The position numbers and the translations under genes were made by a program. From Akkermansia muciniphila (lineage in GTDB: Bacteria > Verrucomicrobiota > Verrucomicrobiia > Methylacidiphilales > Verrucolacustridaceae), in the NCBI GenBank assembly GCA_945878585.1, contig CAMDXQ010000002.1, forward strand, positions 1 through 63,806: a stretch of 63,806 nt of DNA, written 5' to 3'. This document shows positions 1 to 8,285 of the stretch, piece by piece. The notes below the pieces were generated by a model, which had not been told where the DNA came from, did not search any database, and saw nothing but the letters and a program-made list of their open reading frames with translations. Numbering within the stretch: the stretch's first letter is position 1; each line of letters opens with the position of its first letter.

Positions 1-723
1 ATGCCCGGTTTTGTGTATGTTCCCTACAACGATTTGGCGGCGGTGGAGACAGCGATCGGGCCTAAGACGGCAGCCGTGATGATTGAGGGGATCCAGGGCG
101 AGGGTGGGGTGATTCCCGCCACTCCGGAATACCTATTGGGATTACGGAAGTTGACGAGGGAAAACGGCATCTATCTCCTGATGGACTCGGTACAGTGCGG
201 GCACTATCGGACGGGCCGGTTTCAGAGCTATGAAAAAATTTTAGAAAAAGCGGGTGAAAAAGGAGCGTTCATTCCGGATGCGGTTTCGATGGCAAAAAGC
301 TTGGGTGGTGGATTTCCGATCGGGGCGGTCTGGCTGGGGGAGAGGTTGGCCGATGTCCTAGGTCCAGGGACGCATGCAACCACCTATGGGGGAACGGCGC
401 TGGCTTGTGCGGTGGCCTTGGAGGTTTTGAAAATTATCGATGAAGAGGGGCTGGCAAAAAACATAGAGCGGATGGGGGAAGAGCTGAAGAAAGGATTGGG
501 AAAGTTGTCGGGTCGGGGATGGGTGGGCGAGGTGAGGGGCTTTGGGGGAATGGTAGGGGTAACGGTGAAGGGGAGGAGTCACGCGGAGGTGGCAGAGGCT
601 TTGGCGAAGGTGGGGTTATTGGTCGTTCCTGCAGGTTCGGATGTTCTGCGGTTTTTGGCTCCGTATTCTGTATCGATGGATGAAGTGCAGGAGGCGGTGA
701 AGAAAGTGGAATCGACCCTATGA
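1..723 (+). CDS. argD: acetylornithine aminotransferase, 5'-truncated
   Basis: Class-III PLP-dependent aminotransferase that makes N-acetylornithine in arginine synthesis. Only the last 240 residues lie in the window; ArgD is normally about 390-400 residues, so the N-terminal third lies upstream of base 1 and the ATG at base 1 is an internal codon. Visible family landmarks are the EGIQGEGGV segment, the aspartate of LLMDSVQCG (pyridine-nitrogen contact), the PLP lysine in SMAKSLGGGFPIGA, and GTHATTYGGTALACA near the phosphate-binding region. The stop overlaps the argF start by 4 bp (ATGA), which implies translational coupling. A related omega-aminotransferase is the main alternative, but the argF neighbour favours ArgD. 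Confidence 0.9.
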   Translation: MPGFVYVPYNDLAAVETAIGPKTAAVMIEGIQGEGGVIPATPEYLLGLRKLTRENGIYLLMDSVQCGHYRTGRFQSYEKILEKAGEKGAFIPDAVSMAKSLGGGFPIGAVWLGERLADVLGPGTHATTYGGTALACAVALEVLKIIDEEGLAKNIERMGEELKKGLGKLSGRGWVGEVRGFGGMVGVTVKGRSHAEVAEALAKVGLLVVPAGSDVLRFLAPYSVSMDEVQEAVKKVESTL

Positions 724-1628
724 GGCATCTGCTGAAGCTCGAAGGAGTGAAGGAGTCGGAGGCGAGGGAGATTCTTCGGTTGGCTCGGCTCGCAAAAAAG
801 GGGCGGGGGAAGAAAAGTTCAGCCAAAGGGCCTTTAACGGCGCAGATCTGGGCTCTTATTTTTACGAAAGCATCCACACGGACCCGAGTATCTTTTGAAG
901 TGGCGATTCGGGAGTTGGGCGGGGTGCCTAGCTTCCTAAGTGCGGCTGAAATTCAATTGGGAAGGGGGGAGTTGGTGCGAGATACGGCCCGAGTTATGGG
1001 GCGGATGGTGCATGGCGCGGTCATTCGGACTTTTGCGCAGTCGGACGTTGAAGAGTTTGCCGAGTTTGCAAAAATTCCTACGATCAATGCCCTCACAGAC
1101 GACGAGCATCCTTGTCAAATTCTGAGCGACATTTTCACTATTGAGGAGAAGCGGGGATCCATCCGGGGTAAGAGAATAGCTTTCATCGGCGATGCAGCGT
1201 GCAACGTGCCGAGATCTTGGGCGGAAGCAGCGAAAATATTCGATTTTCAACTGGTCTGCGGGGCTCCGAAAGAGTTTCGGCCTCCTTCGGTCGGAAAACA
1301 TGTGAGTTGGACTGAGGATCCGATGGAGGCCGCGAAGGGGGCAGATGTACTGTACACGGATGTGTGGGTTTCGATGGGGAAGGAGTCGGAGACAGTGCAG
1401 CGGGAGAGAATCTTTGCTCCATACCGAATTGATCGAAAGATGGTGGGATTGGCCAAGAAGGATGTGCTGGTTCTGCACTGTCTCCCCGCCTACCGGGGGA
1501 AGGAGATTAGTGCTGAGATTTTGGAGGAGCGATCGCAGGATATTTTCGATCAGGCGGAAAACCGACTCCATACCCAAAAAGGAATTTTGGAATGGATCGT
1601 CGCCAAGTCATTGAAGGTCAAGAAGTAG
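720..1628 (+). CDS. argF: ornithine carbamoyltransferase
   Basis: Condenses ornithine with carbamoyl phosphate to give citrulline, a cytoplasmic step of arginine synthesis. The 302-residue length is normal. The carbamoyl-phosphate loop STRTR lies in FTKASTRTRVSFE near residue 45. The DEHPCQ motif follows at about residue 125, and the ornithine-side HCLPAYRG motif with its catalytic cysteine lies near residue 255. The start overlaps the argD stop as ATGA, so the two are translated from one message. The protein is complete and ends 53 bp before ispH. Confidence 0.96.
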   Translation: MRHLLKLEGVKESEAREILRLARLAKKGRGKKSSAKGPLTAQIWALIFTKASTRTRVSFEVAIRELGGVPSFLSAAEIQLGRGELVRDTARVMGRMVHGAVIRTFAQSDVEEFAEFAKIPTINALTDDEHPCQILSDIFTIEEKRGSIRGKRIAFIGDAACNVPRSWAEAAKIFDFQLVCGAPKEFRPPSVGKHVSWTEDPMEAAKGADVLYTDVWVSMGKESETVQRERIFAPYRIDRKMVGLAKKDVLVLHCLPAYRGKEISAEILEERSQDIFDQAENRLHTQKGILEWIVAKSLKVKK

Positions 1629-1681
1629 TCTGTTGGGTGGTCTGGACTCGACCCGTTGCTTTGGGTTGGTAAGTTAATCTT

Positions 1682-2917
1682 ATGAGTGCAGTAACAACCC
1701 CAGCTCCAAAAAAAGTAAATTTACGAACCCCCGAGGTTATGGAAGCCGTCGCGGCTGAAGTGCAGAAGCATTATCGCAGCTTGGCGGTGGAATACGTGAG
1801 GGCGACAGGGCGGGCGTTGGAAGCCGAGGATATGACCGTGGTTTTGGCTAAAGCGTTCGGATTTTGTTATGGGGTGGAGCGTGCAATCGATTTGGCTTAT
1901 GCGGCGGCAAAAGTGTTCAAGGACAAACGAATCTTTTTGTTGGGGGAGATTATTCATAATCCCGAGGTCAATGAACAGTTGAGGGAAATGAAGATTCAGT
2001 CCTTAAAGCGACACAAGGAAGGATATGATCTGAAGGGGTTAACGGCGGAAGATGTGGTGATCGTTCCCGCGTTTGGCGCAGAAGTAGGGACGATGGATGA
2101 GCTGAAGAAAATCGGATGTCAGACAGTGGATACGACCTGTGGAGACGTGATGAGCGTGTGGAAACGTGTCCGGCAGTACAATAAGGAGCGTGTGACGTCG
2201 ATCATCCACGGAAAATCCTCGCATGAGGAGACGATGGCAACCAGTTCTCGGGCCTTGAGCACCGACGGATTGGGGCACTATCTGGTCGTCTATAATCTCG
2301 AAGAGACCGATTACGTTTGTAACTACATCCGCAATGGAGGGAGCAAAGCCGAGTTTCTGAAAAAATTCGAAGGCGCTCACTCGCCTGGGTTTGATCCGGA
2401 AAAGCATTTACAGGCGGTGGGGGTGGCGAATCAGACGACCATGATGCGTGGGGAGACGGAGGAAGTACAAAGGCGGATCAAGAAGGCGATTGAGGATCGG
2501 TTCGGTGAAAAAAAGATGGGGGAGCACTTTCGTTTCTTCGACACGATTTGCGGAGCGACCCAGGAGCGTCAGGATGCGTTGCGGGATCTTTTGGTGGTCC
2601 CGTTGGATCTGTTGCTGGTGGTTGGCGGCTATAATAGCAGTAACACGAGCCATTTGGCCGAGATGGGAGAAGCCAAGTTGCCCACCTATTTTATCCGAAA
2701 CTGTACCAAGATGATTTCAACGGATGAGATCGAGCATTACGATCAACATGCCCAGAAGGAGAAGAGAACGAAGGGGTGGTTGCCCAAGGGGAAGGTGAAG
2801 ATCGGGGTAACGGCCGGGGCCTCCTGTCCCAACAACGTGATTGAGGAAACAATTGCCAAGTTATTTCAGTTTCGGGGTGTCGATGTGAAAACGTTGATAC
2901 CCGAACCGACCGTCTAG
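1682..2917 (+). CDS. ispH: 4-hydroxy-3-methylbut-2-enyl diphosphate reductase, long form
   Basis: Last enzyme of the MEP pathway. It is a 4Fe-4S protein that reduces HMBPP to IPP and DMAPP and supplies all the isoprenoid genes in this window. The three cluster cysteines sit in GFCYGVERA (near residue 62), TTCGDVM (near 153) and ASCPNNVIEE (near 381). At 411 residues it is about 100 longer than the E. coli enzyme, with an N-terminal extension and internal insertions (for example after the RNGGSKAEF region). This resembles the cyanobacterial/plastid form. The stop is only 1 base from the end of convergent mpl, so no terminator fits between them. Confidence 0.95.
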   Translation: MSAVTTPAPKKVNLRTPEVMEAVAAEVQKHYRSLAVEYVRATGRALEAEDMTVVLAKAFGFCYGVERAIDLAYAAAKVFKDKRIFLLGEIIHNPEVNEQLREMKIQSLKRHKEGYDLKGLTAEDVVIVPAFGAEVGTMDELKKIGCQTVDTTCGDVMSVWKRVRQYNKERVTSIIHGKSSHEETMATSSRALSTDGLGHYLVVYNLEETDYVCNYIRNGGSKAEFLKKFEGAHSPGFDPEKHLQAVGVANQTTMMRGETEEVQRRIKKAIEDRFGEKKMGEHFRFFDTICGATQERQDALRDLLVVPLDLLLVVGGYNSSNTSHLAEMGEAKLPTYFIRNCTKMISTDEIEHYDQHAQKEKRTKGWLPKGKVKIGVTAGASCPNNVIEETIAKLFQFRGVDVKTLIPEPTV

Positions 2918-2918
2918 A

Positions 2919-4316
2919 CTACTTAGACAAAGTGTCCGCAAGTTTAGCGACAAGTCCGCCAAAACTTCCGTTGGTAAATACGGCCACGACATCTCCGGAT
3001 TTGAGGCGGGGAAGGATGTCCTTCAAGATTTCCTCTGGACCGGGAAGGTAGAAGGATTCGCGTCCCGCTTTGCGAATGTCGTCGGCGATTTTCTTTGGAT
3101 CGAGGCGCATTTGCGGATCGATCTGATCCTTGCGGGCGATTTCGGTGATGTAGACACCGTCAGCGGCTGAAAGGGACTCGGCGAGTTCATTCTGAAAGAT
3201 GCCCCGGCGAGTTGTGTTCGAGCGGGGTTCAAAAAGAGCCCAAAGGCGGCGTCCGGGATATTTCGCCCGAAGTGCGGCGATCGACTCCCTCAAGGCGGAA
3301 GGGTGATGGCCAAAGTCATCGACAACTGTAATGCCTTTGGCTTCAGCTCGTACCTCTAGACGACGTCTGACTCCGCGGAACTGGGGCAGGATCGAAGCGA
3401 GTTTTTCAAGAGAGACGCCCAGGGTGTGGGCTGCGCAGAGCGCCATCGAGGCGTTGTGGACGTTGTGACGTCCTGGAATCTTTAAGTGAAACTCTTGGCT
3501 ATGGAGGGTGAAGATTGATCCGGAAGCGTCCTCCTTAAGAATCTGATATCGGGCGGCGGCTTGGGGCCCTGAACCGACTTCCAGGATCTCGCATGGGGCG
3601 TCCTTAGCGACTGCCAGGGCGTTGGGGTCGTCGGCATTGATCAGAGCCAGACCATTCTGCGGAACTTGCTGAAGAAGCTGGCGAAAGGATTTCTGAATGG
3701 CGGCGAGGTCGGTGTAGATGTCGGCATGGTCGAATTCTACGTTGTTCAGAATGACTAGCTCGGGAAGGTATTGGAGGAACTTGCTACGTTTGTCGGCGAA
3801 GGAGGTGTCGTACTCATCTCCTTCCAAGACCCAGAAAGGCCCGGTTCCGTGGTGGCAGCCGGCGGGCAGGTCGAGGGGGACTCCGCCGATGAACCAGCTG
3901 GGGTGAAGTCCTGCCTTTTCCAGAAGGAAGGCAAGCATGGTAGAGGTGGTGGTTTTTCCGTGGGTACCTGAGACAACGAGATTACGAGTTTTGTAGAGGA
4001 ACCAACCCCGAAGGAGTTCGGGTAGGGAGACAAAGGGAATGCGGTGGGTGAGGACGGCTTCTAGTTCGGGGTTCCCGCGGGAGAGGGCATTTCCGACGAT
4101 CGCGAGGTCGGGTTTGGGGTTGAGATTCTTTTCCGAGTAGCCTTCGTGAAAGACGATGCCTTGATCGCGAAGAAAATCGGACATGGGGGGGTACACGGCT
4201 TGGTCGGAGCCGGTGACCTGAAGTCCAATTTTTCGGAACATAGCCGCGACGGTACCCATCCCGGTCCCAGCGATGCCCAGGAAGTGGAGGTGTTTAAGAT
4301 GGGCACGATCGAGCAT
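2919..4316 (-). CDS. mpl: UDP-N-acetylmuramate:L-Ala-gamma-D-Glu-meso-DAP ligase
   Basis: Mur-ligase-family enzyme that reattaches recycled murein tripeptide to UDP-MurNAc. The N-terminal nucleotide domain begins HFLGIAGTGMG and has GSDQAVYPPMS, the Mpl-type version of this region. The ATP P-loop GTHGKTTT lies near residue 118, and EGDEYD then LNNVEFDHAD follow as in Mpl. The C-terminal Mur ligase domain contains DDFGHHPSA. The length of 465 residues suits Mpl; MurC is the alternative but is usually longer and lacks the YPPMS region. It is the last gene of a leftward cluster headed by a DksA-like gene and lies 50 bp after the DsrE-like pair. Confidence 0.92.
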   Translation of the reverse strand: MLDRAHLKHLHFLGIAGTGMGTVAAMFRKIGLQVTGSDQAVYPPMSDFLRDQGIVFHEGYSEKNLNPKPDLAIVGNALSRGNPELEAVLTHRIPFVSLPELLRGWFLYKTRNLVVSGTHGKTTTSTMLAFLLEKAGLHPSWFIGGVPLDLPAGCHHGTGPFWVLEGDEYDTSFADKRSKFLQYLPELVILNNVEFDHADIYTDLAAIQKSFRQLLQQVPQNGLALINADDPNALAVAKDAPCEILEVGSGPQAAARYQILKEDASGSIFTLHSQEFHLKIPGRHNVHNASMALCAAHTLGVSLEKLASILPQFRGVRRRLEVRAEAKGITVVDDFGHHPSALRESIAALRAKYPGRRLWALFEPRSNTTRRGIFQNELAESLSAADGVYITEIARKDQIDPQMRLDPKKIADDIRKAGRESFYLPGPEEILKDILPRLKSGDVVAVFTNGSFGGLVAKLADTLSK

Positions 4317-4366
4317 GGGATCCCTCTTCGGATGGCGCAGAGAAAGGATGGAGTCGAGAGAAAACC

Positions 4367-4684
4367 TTAAAATCGCAGGATGAGGTCGGCTCCAGAGGCT
4401 GCTTTTTCGAGTTCTCCTTCGGGGATGTAGCTCACGGGCGGGGTGGAAGGAAGAGGGGTTCCAGAGGGGATAAGGATGCGGGTTTGGGGGGAGATGATCG
4501 AGTCCCAGGATCCGATGGGTCCTCCCATTTCAGGTTGGAGGAGTAGTAGAGCGGAGGATGTGAGGATGAGATCGACGCGCAATCTTCCGGTGGCGGTAAG
4601 GCCGGCGGCGAGACGCAGGGCTTCTTCGGCGAGGCGGCGTTTCCCCTCAGGAGCAGTCTGGCAAAGGATGGCGACTCTTTTCAT
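4367..4684 (-). CDS. small DsrE/TusC-like protein
   Basis: A 105-residue protein beginning MKRVAILCQTAPEG, then a helix with AEEALRLAAGLTA and a hydrophobic strand LRVDLILTSSALLLL. This beta-alpha-beta layout resembles DsrE/DsrF-type sulfur-relay subunits, in which a first strand is followed by an alpha helix carrying the AxEALRLAxGL pattern. One cysteine is present in the first strand (Cys8), not at the usual catalytic position. Its start overlaps the stop of the upstream small gene by 4 bp, so the two are probably made together and may form a heteromer. Sulfur transfer is an inference from fold resemblance only. Confidence 0.5.
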   Translation of the reverse strand: MKRVAILCQTAPEGKRRLAEEALRLAAGLTATGRLRVDLILTSSALLLLQPEMGGPIGSWDSIISPQTRILIPSGTPLPSTPPVSYIPEGELEKAASGADLILRF

Positions 4685-5007
4685 GACGGATTATAGGATT
4701 GGCTGGAGGGGCATCGTTCAATCAGCTCAGCGAGGAGTCCAGGGCCGCCGAGGACGATCTCGATCGAGTGGTTGGGGGCGAAAGAATCCACCGCGCGGGG
4801 ACAGGCGAAGAGTCGGAGTCCCTGAGCGACCAGCTTGGGCAGGCGGGAATCGAGAAGAGCGGAGGCCCCCTCATGGAGGAGGTATGCCGAGACGGTTTTC
4901 CCGGACGACAACGCCTCCTGAGCATCCTTCCAAAAGGCTGTGTTCGATGGGGTGCGTGGGGGTGCAGCTAGAAGATGCAGAACACTCAAGCCCGACCTCG
5001 CCGCCAA
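4681..5007 (-). CDS. small DsrE-like protein, partner of the next gene
   Basis: A 108-residue protein of the DsrE-like pattern. It has a first strand SVLHLLAAPP, a helix with FWKDAQEALSSGKTVSAYLLHEGASAL, then LVAQGLRLFACPRAVDSF and a C-terminal GGPGLLAELIE segment. The single cysteine in LFACPRA lies where DsrE-family proteins often carry the sulfur-accepting cysteine. The start used here is TTG at 5007; a second in-frame TTG at 4989, with a GAGGT stretch a few bases upstream, is equally possible. It lies 13 bp after rpmB and is coupled by ATGA to the following DsrE-like gene. The function is not known. Confidence 0.5.
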   Translation of the reverse strand: MAARSGLSVLHLLAAPPRTPSNTAFWKDAQEALSSGKTVSAYLLHEGASALLDSRLPKLVAQGLRLFACPRAVDSFAPNHSIEIVLGGPGLLAELIERCPSSQSYNPS

Positions 5008-5020
5008 ACCCGACGCCAGG

Positions 5021-5284
5021 TTATACCAAACCGGCGCGTTTCAGGGTCGAGTATGCGCCGTTCTTGTCGATCGTCTTCATGGCGCGGGCGGTGAGCTTCA
5101 CCGTGATATGGCGCCCGAGTTCGGTGACATAGATCCGTTTTGTGCGCAAATTCGGACGGAAACGACGTGCGGTGTTCGCGGTGACGTGGGTACCGATACC
5201 ACCCGATTTCTTGGATTTACCACTCCGAATGATCTTACGACCGAGGGAGGGCACAGCCCCTGTGACTTGGCAACGGCGGCTCAT
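5021..5284 (-). CDS. rpmB: 50S ribosomal protein L28
   Basis: Large-subunit ribosomal protein of 87 residues. It begins [12 protein letters not shown], the usual L28 N-terminus, followed by the basic stretch [27 protein letters not shown] and the C-terminal [13 protein letters not shown] motif. Only one cysteine is present and there is no CxxC zinc ribbon. Its ATG overlaps the rpsR stop (ATGA), so the two ribosomal proteins are translationally coupled. Confidence 0.95.
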   Translation of the reverse strand: MSRRCQVTGAVPSLGRKIIRSGKSKKSGGIGTHVTANTARRFRPNLRTKRIYVTELGRHITVKLTARAMKTIDKNGAYSTLKRAGLV

Positions 5285-5511
5285 TTGAGGAGGAGGACGT
5301 TACGAGCCCTCTTGATTGCGGTGTTGAGTTGGCGGTGAAGGTGAGCAGGCATGCCGGTGACCTTGCGGGGGAGGATTTTTCCGGTTTCGGTGATAAATTT
5401 GCGGAGTAGCTCCACATTCCGGAAGTCGATGGCTTCGCCGTTGATGTCGATCCGGCGACGGGGCGCGGAGCGGTTCATACGGCGTGGGCGGCGGGCTTTT
5501 TTAACGATCAT
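5281..5511 (-). CDS. rpsR: 30S ribosomal protein S18
   Basis: Small-subunit protein of 76 residues, beginning [11 protein letters not shown]. The core [21 protein letters not shown] and [14 protein letters not shown] are diagnostic of S18. A longer open frame reaches 5568, but the ATG at 5511 is chosen because an AAGGAG lies 7 bases upstream and the extra residues would overlap the upstream gene. The Shine-Dalgarno sequence overlaps the stop of the DksA-like gene. The protein contains no cysteine, so it is of the zinc-independent type. It is coupled to rpmB rather than to the more common rpsF/rplI neighbours. Confidence 0.95.
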   Translation of the reverse strand: MIVKKARRPRRMNRSAPRRRIDINGEAIDFRNVELLRKFITETGKILPRKVTGMPAHLHRQLNTAIKRARNVLLLK

Positions 5512-5515
5512 ACGA

Positions 5516-6214
5516 TTACTCCTTGGACTTGGTTTTTTCTTCTTCGTCGGACTCTTCCCCACCCTCATCGTCGGAGGTTTCGTTGGAGTCCATCAAAGGT
5601 TGGGCAGGTTCCCAACGATTCTTACCTTTGTTTTCCTGCTCAAAGCGAGATTGGCATTCGACGGTGAAACGCGCAAAGGGAATCGCCTCAAGACGGGCAA
5701 CGGGAATCGGTTGTCCCGACATCTCGCACACACCGTAGGCGTGGGCTTCGATCCGTTTCAGGGCAGATTCGATCTCATAAAGTGCATCTTGCTCTTGGCT
5801 GAGAAGGCTGAGGGCGAAATCCTTTTCGTAAGCGTCACTGCCTGCATCGGCCTGGTGCATTCCGAAGGCAGAACCGCCACCTTCTCCCCGCTCGCGGAGA
5901 CTGTCCTTCGTGACTCCCTGCATCTGGTCGACGATATGATCGCGGAGTTCGGATAGTTTGAGTTTCTGTCTTTCCAAAAAGGCGGAGGAGAACTTCGGCG
6001 GTTTGGCCGGTTTCGTGTTTTCTTCTAGAGGGCGGAGGAATTTCGCAGGGGTTTTGATCGGGAAAGGGGGTCCAGAAGGCTTCTTAGGGGCGACGACCTT
6101 GGTCGGTGCCTTATTCTTGGCCTTGGAGGCGGGACGAGCCTGGGCTTTTTTCTTCGAAACCTTCTTCTTGGAGGAGGATTTCGTAGCTTTTTTGGATTTA
6201 GACTTCTTCGCCAT
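5516..6214 (-). CDS. TraR/DksA-family protein with lysine-rich N-terminal tail
   Basis: A 232-residue protein in three parts. Residues 1-50 are a Lys/Ser/Ala/Pro-rich basic tail ([18 protein letters not shown]...), like histone-H1-type extensions. Residues about 75-150 form the long helical hairpin typical of DksA, with [18 protein letters not shown] and [22 protein letters not shown]4 zinc-finger region follows ([14 protein letters not shown] ... FTVECQ) in which only two of the four usual cysteines remain. The C-terminus is strongly acidic. DksA homologues bind the RNA polymerase secondary channel and tune rRNA and ribosomal-protein promoters. This gene heads a cluster with rpsR and rpmB. 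The loss of two cysteines suggests a zinc-independent variant. Confidence 0.8.
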   Translation of the reverse strand: MAKKSKSKKATKSSSKKKVSKKKAQARPASKAKNKAPTKVVAPKKPSGPPFPIKTPAKFLRPLEENTKPAKPPKFSSAFLERQKLKLSELRDHIVDQMQGVTKDSLRERGEGGGSAFGMHQADAGSDAYEKDFALSLLSQEQDALYEIESALKRIEAHAYGVCEMSGQPIPVARLEAIPFARFTVECQSRFEQENKGKNRWEPAQPLMDSNETSDDEGGEESDEEEKTKSKE

Positions 6215-6270
6215 GAAATTTCAAACCTAGCTTAGCGCCAAGGGCTTGCCAACCGTAAAAGGGGGGTGTT

Positions 6271-8250
6271 TTAAGGTGTTTCGAGGCTGAGGTAGGTGGG
6301 GTGGGAGAGCCCTTTTTCGTAATTATCCAGGAGATCCATGCCTTCGGTCGCCTTCATTTTGTCCTGTTTGATCGCTTCGTCGATCTGGGCCTTGATCATG
6401 CGGGAAAGCTGGTTGGTTTCGTACTGAACATTGCCCAAGACCCTTCCGATCGAGAAGCCAGGGATAGTTTCTTCGATGTAAAATCCGTCCGGTTCATCCG
6501 GGTCAAGGTACACGTGGGCCTCGTTCACCGACCCGAACAGGTTGTGTAGATCTCCCATGACATCTTGGTAAGCCCCGAGCAGGAAGAACCCGAGAAGATA
6601 GGGCTGACCGTTTAACACGTGCAGGGGAAGACTGGAACGAATGCCCGAGCCGTCCACGAAATGGTCGATTTTTCCGTCCGAATCACAGGTAATGTCGACG
6701 AGACGGCCTTGCTGGGTAGGGGCTTCGTGAAGCCGATGGATCGGGACGATGGGGAAAAGCTGTTTGAGTGCCCAGTGATCGATGAGGGATTGGAAAACAC
6801 TGAAGTTACAGAGGTACTGGCAACCGAGCTGTTCCTGAAGTTTTCGAATTTCTTCGGGTGGGGGGCGACCATTTTGGTACAGCGCAGAAATTTTGGAGAT
6901 CAGATGCCAAAAGGAGTCTTCAACGCGGGCTTTGGTGGCGAGGTCGAGCAGACCAAGATCGAATCGGGCTGCGGCCTCTTCCTTGACGGTCAGGCCGTCG
7001 TGAAGAGATTCGCGACGATTTTTGCGGGTAAGATTGACGACAAGCTCGGAAAGCTGGCGGACAAATTCGGGATCTTCCTCCTTGGCCTGAACGAAGGGGC
7101 GGGGAGTTTTCTCGATCGTTCCAAAGACTTCCACGAGGAGGACGGAATGGTGGGCAACCGTGGCTCGACCGCTTTCACTGACCAGTGTCGGATGGGGGAC
7201 TTTTTCCTGTCGGCAAACTTCGGCCACGGATCGGACAACATCCCGGGCGTATTCGGCCAAGGTGTAGTTCATGGAGCTTTCCGAGTCGCTGCGGGAGCCG
7301 TCGTAATCGATCGCCAATCCGCCTCCGACGTCCAGGTAAGCGGGTTTGAGGCCGAGATGGTGGAGTTGGGCGTAAAAGCGGGTGGCTTCGCGGACGGCTC
7401 GGCGAAGGGCCAGAATATCGGGGATTTGGGATCCCACGTGGAAGTGGAGCATTTGCAAGGCTTCGGGACAGCCCTCTTTTCTGAGGTATTCGATCGCTTC
7501 GAGTAGTTCGCTGGTGGAGAGACCAAACTTAGCGTCATCGCCGCCGGAGAGGGCCCATTTGCCGACTCCACGAGCGGAGAGACGTACGCGTACGCCGACG
7601 AGGAGTTGAACCTGCATCGCACGGGCGGTTTCGACAGCAAGGCGGAGCTCTTCGGGCTTTTCGATCACTAGAATCACTTTTTTGCCGAGTTTTCTTCCGA
7701 GAAGGGCAGTTCGGATGAATTCGGCGTCCTTGTATCCGTTGCAGACGAGAAGGCTTTCCGGATCGCGGTGGTGTGCGAGGCCAGCAAAGAGTTCAGGTTT
7801 GCTGCCGACTTCGAGCCCGAAGTGGAAGGGTTCGCCTGCATCGAGGATCTCTTCCACAACCTCGCGCATCTGGTTGACCTTGATCGGAAAAACCCCTCGA
7901 TAGGAGCCTTTGTAGCGGGTGGATTTGATTGCTTCGGCAAAAGCTTCGTTGATAGCGCGGACGCGGTGACGAAGGAGATCGTGAAAGCGAATGAGGAGAG
8001 GGTAGTTGAGGCCGCGTTCCCGAGCCCGGGTGGCAACTTTCACAAGATCGATTTCGGCTCCCTCGGTATTCAAGGGGCGAACGGTCATGTTCCCGGAGGT
8101 GTTTACGCCAAAGTAGCCACTGCCCCAGCGCGCGATTCCATAGGTTTGGAGAGCACGATCGATCGACCACGATTCGGGAAGGTCAGCCACAGGATGATTG
8201 ATATACGGCTTCAGCGGAAGAATGCAACGATTCCCACTCTTTTTCAGCAT
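6271..8250 (-). CDS. speA: biosynthetic arginine decarboxylase
   Basis: PLP-dependent fold-III decarboxylase that converts arginine to agmatine for polyamine synthesis. The start region SWSIDRALQTYGIARWGSGYFGVN matches the SpeA N-terminus. The PLP lysine lies in GVFPIKVNQMREV, and the HFHVGSQI and DVGGGLAIDYDG motifs follow. The C-terminal half has the conserved active-site cysteine region ITCDSDGKID and GAYQDVMGDLHNLFGSVNE. I chose the ATG at 8250 (about 659 residues, normal for SpeA), because the upstream ATG at 8373 would overlap the divergent nuclease gene by 88 bp. The start is uncertain, since neither has a clear Shine-Dalgarno sequence. Confidence 0.93.
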   Translation of the reverse strand: MLKKSGNRCILPLKPYINHPVADLPESWSIDRALQTYGIARWGSGYFGVNTSGNMTVRPLNTEGAEIDLVKVATRARERGLNYPLLIRFHDLLRHRVRAINEAFAEAIKSTRYKGSYRGVFPIKVNQMREVVEEILDAGEPFHFGLEVGSKPELFAGLAHHRDPESLLVCNGYKDAEFIRTALLGRKLGKKVILVIEKPEELRLAVETARAMQVQLLVGVRVRLSARGVGKWALSGGDDAKFGLSTSELLEAIEYLRKEGCPEALQMLHFHVGSQIPDILALRRAVREATRFYAQLHHLGLKPAYLDVGGGLAIDYDGSRSDSESSMNYTLAEYARDVVRSVAEVCRQEKVPHPTLVSESGRATVAHHSVLLVEVFGTIEKTPRPFVQAKEEDPEFVRQLSELVVNLTRKNRRESLHDGLTVKEEAAARFDLGLLDLATKARVEDSFWHLISKISALYQNGRPPPEEIRKLQEQLGCQYLCNFSVFQSLIDHWALKQLFPIVPIHRLHEAPTQQGRLVDITCDSDGKIDHFVDGSGIRSSLPLHVLNGQPYLLGFFLLGAYQDVMGDLHNLFGSVNEAHVYLDPDEPDGFYIEETIPGFSIGRVLGNVQYETNQLSRMIKAQIDEAIKQDKMKATEGMDLLDNYEKGLSHPTYLSLETP

Positions 8251-8285
8251 CTTGCGACCAAGGAGGTAGTCGGTAAGGTGAGAGT

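Noticed and set aside
4443-5132. 229-codon plus-strand open frame across the DsrE-like genes
   Set aside because: Arg/Gly/Pro-rich composition, no motifs, and it crosses three coupled minus-strand genes with sensible starts and stops.
6619-7506. 295-codon plus-strand open frame opposite speA
   Set aside because: It is antisense to well-conserved SpeA sequence, has no family motifs and arises from the high-GC third positions of the real gene.
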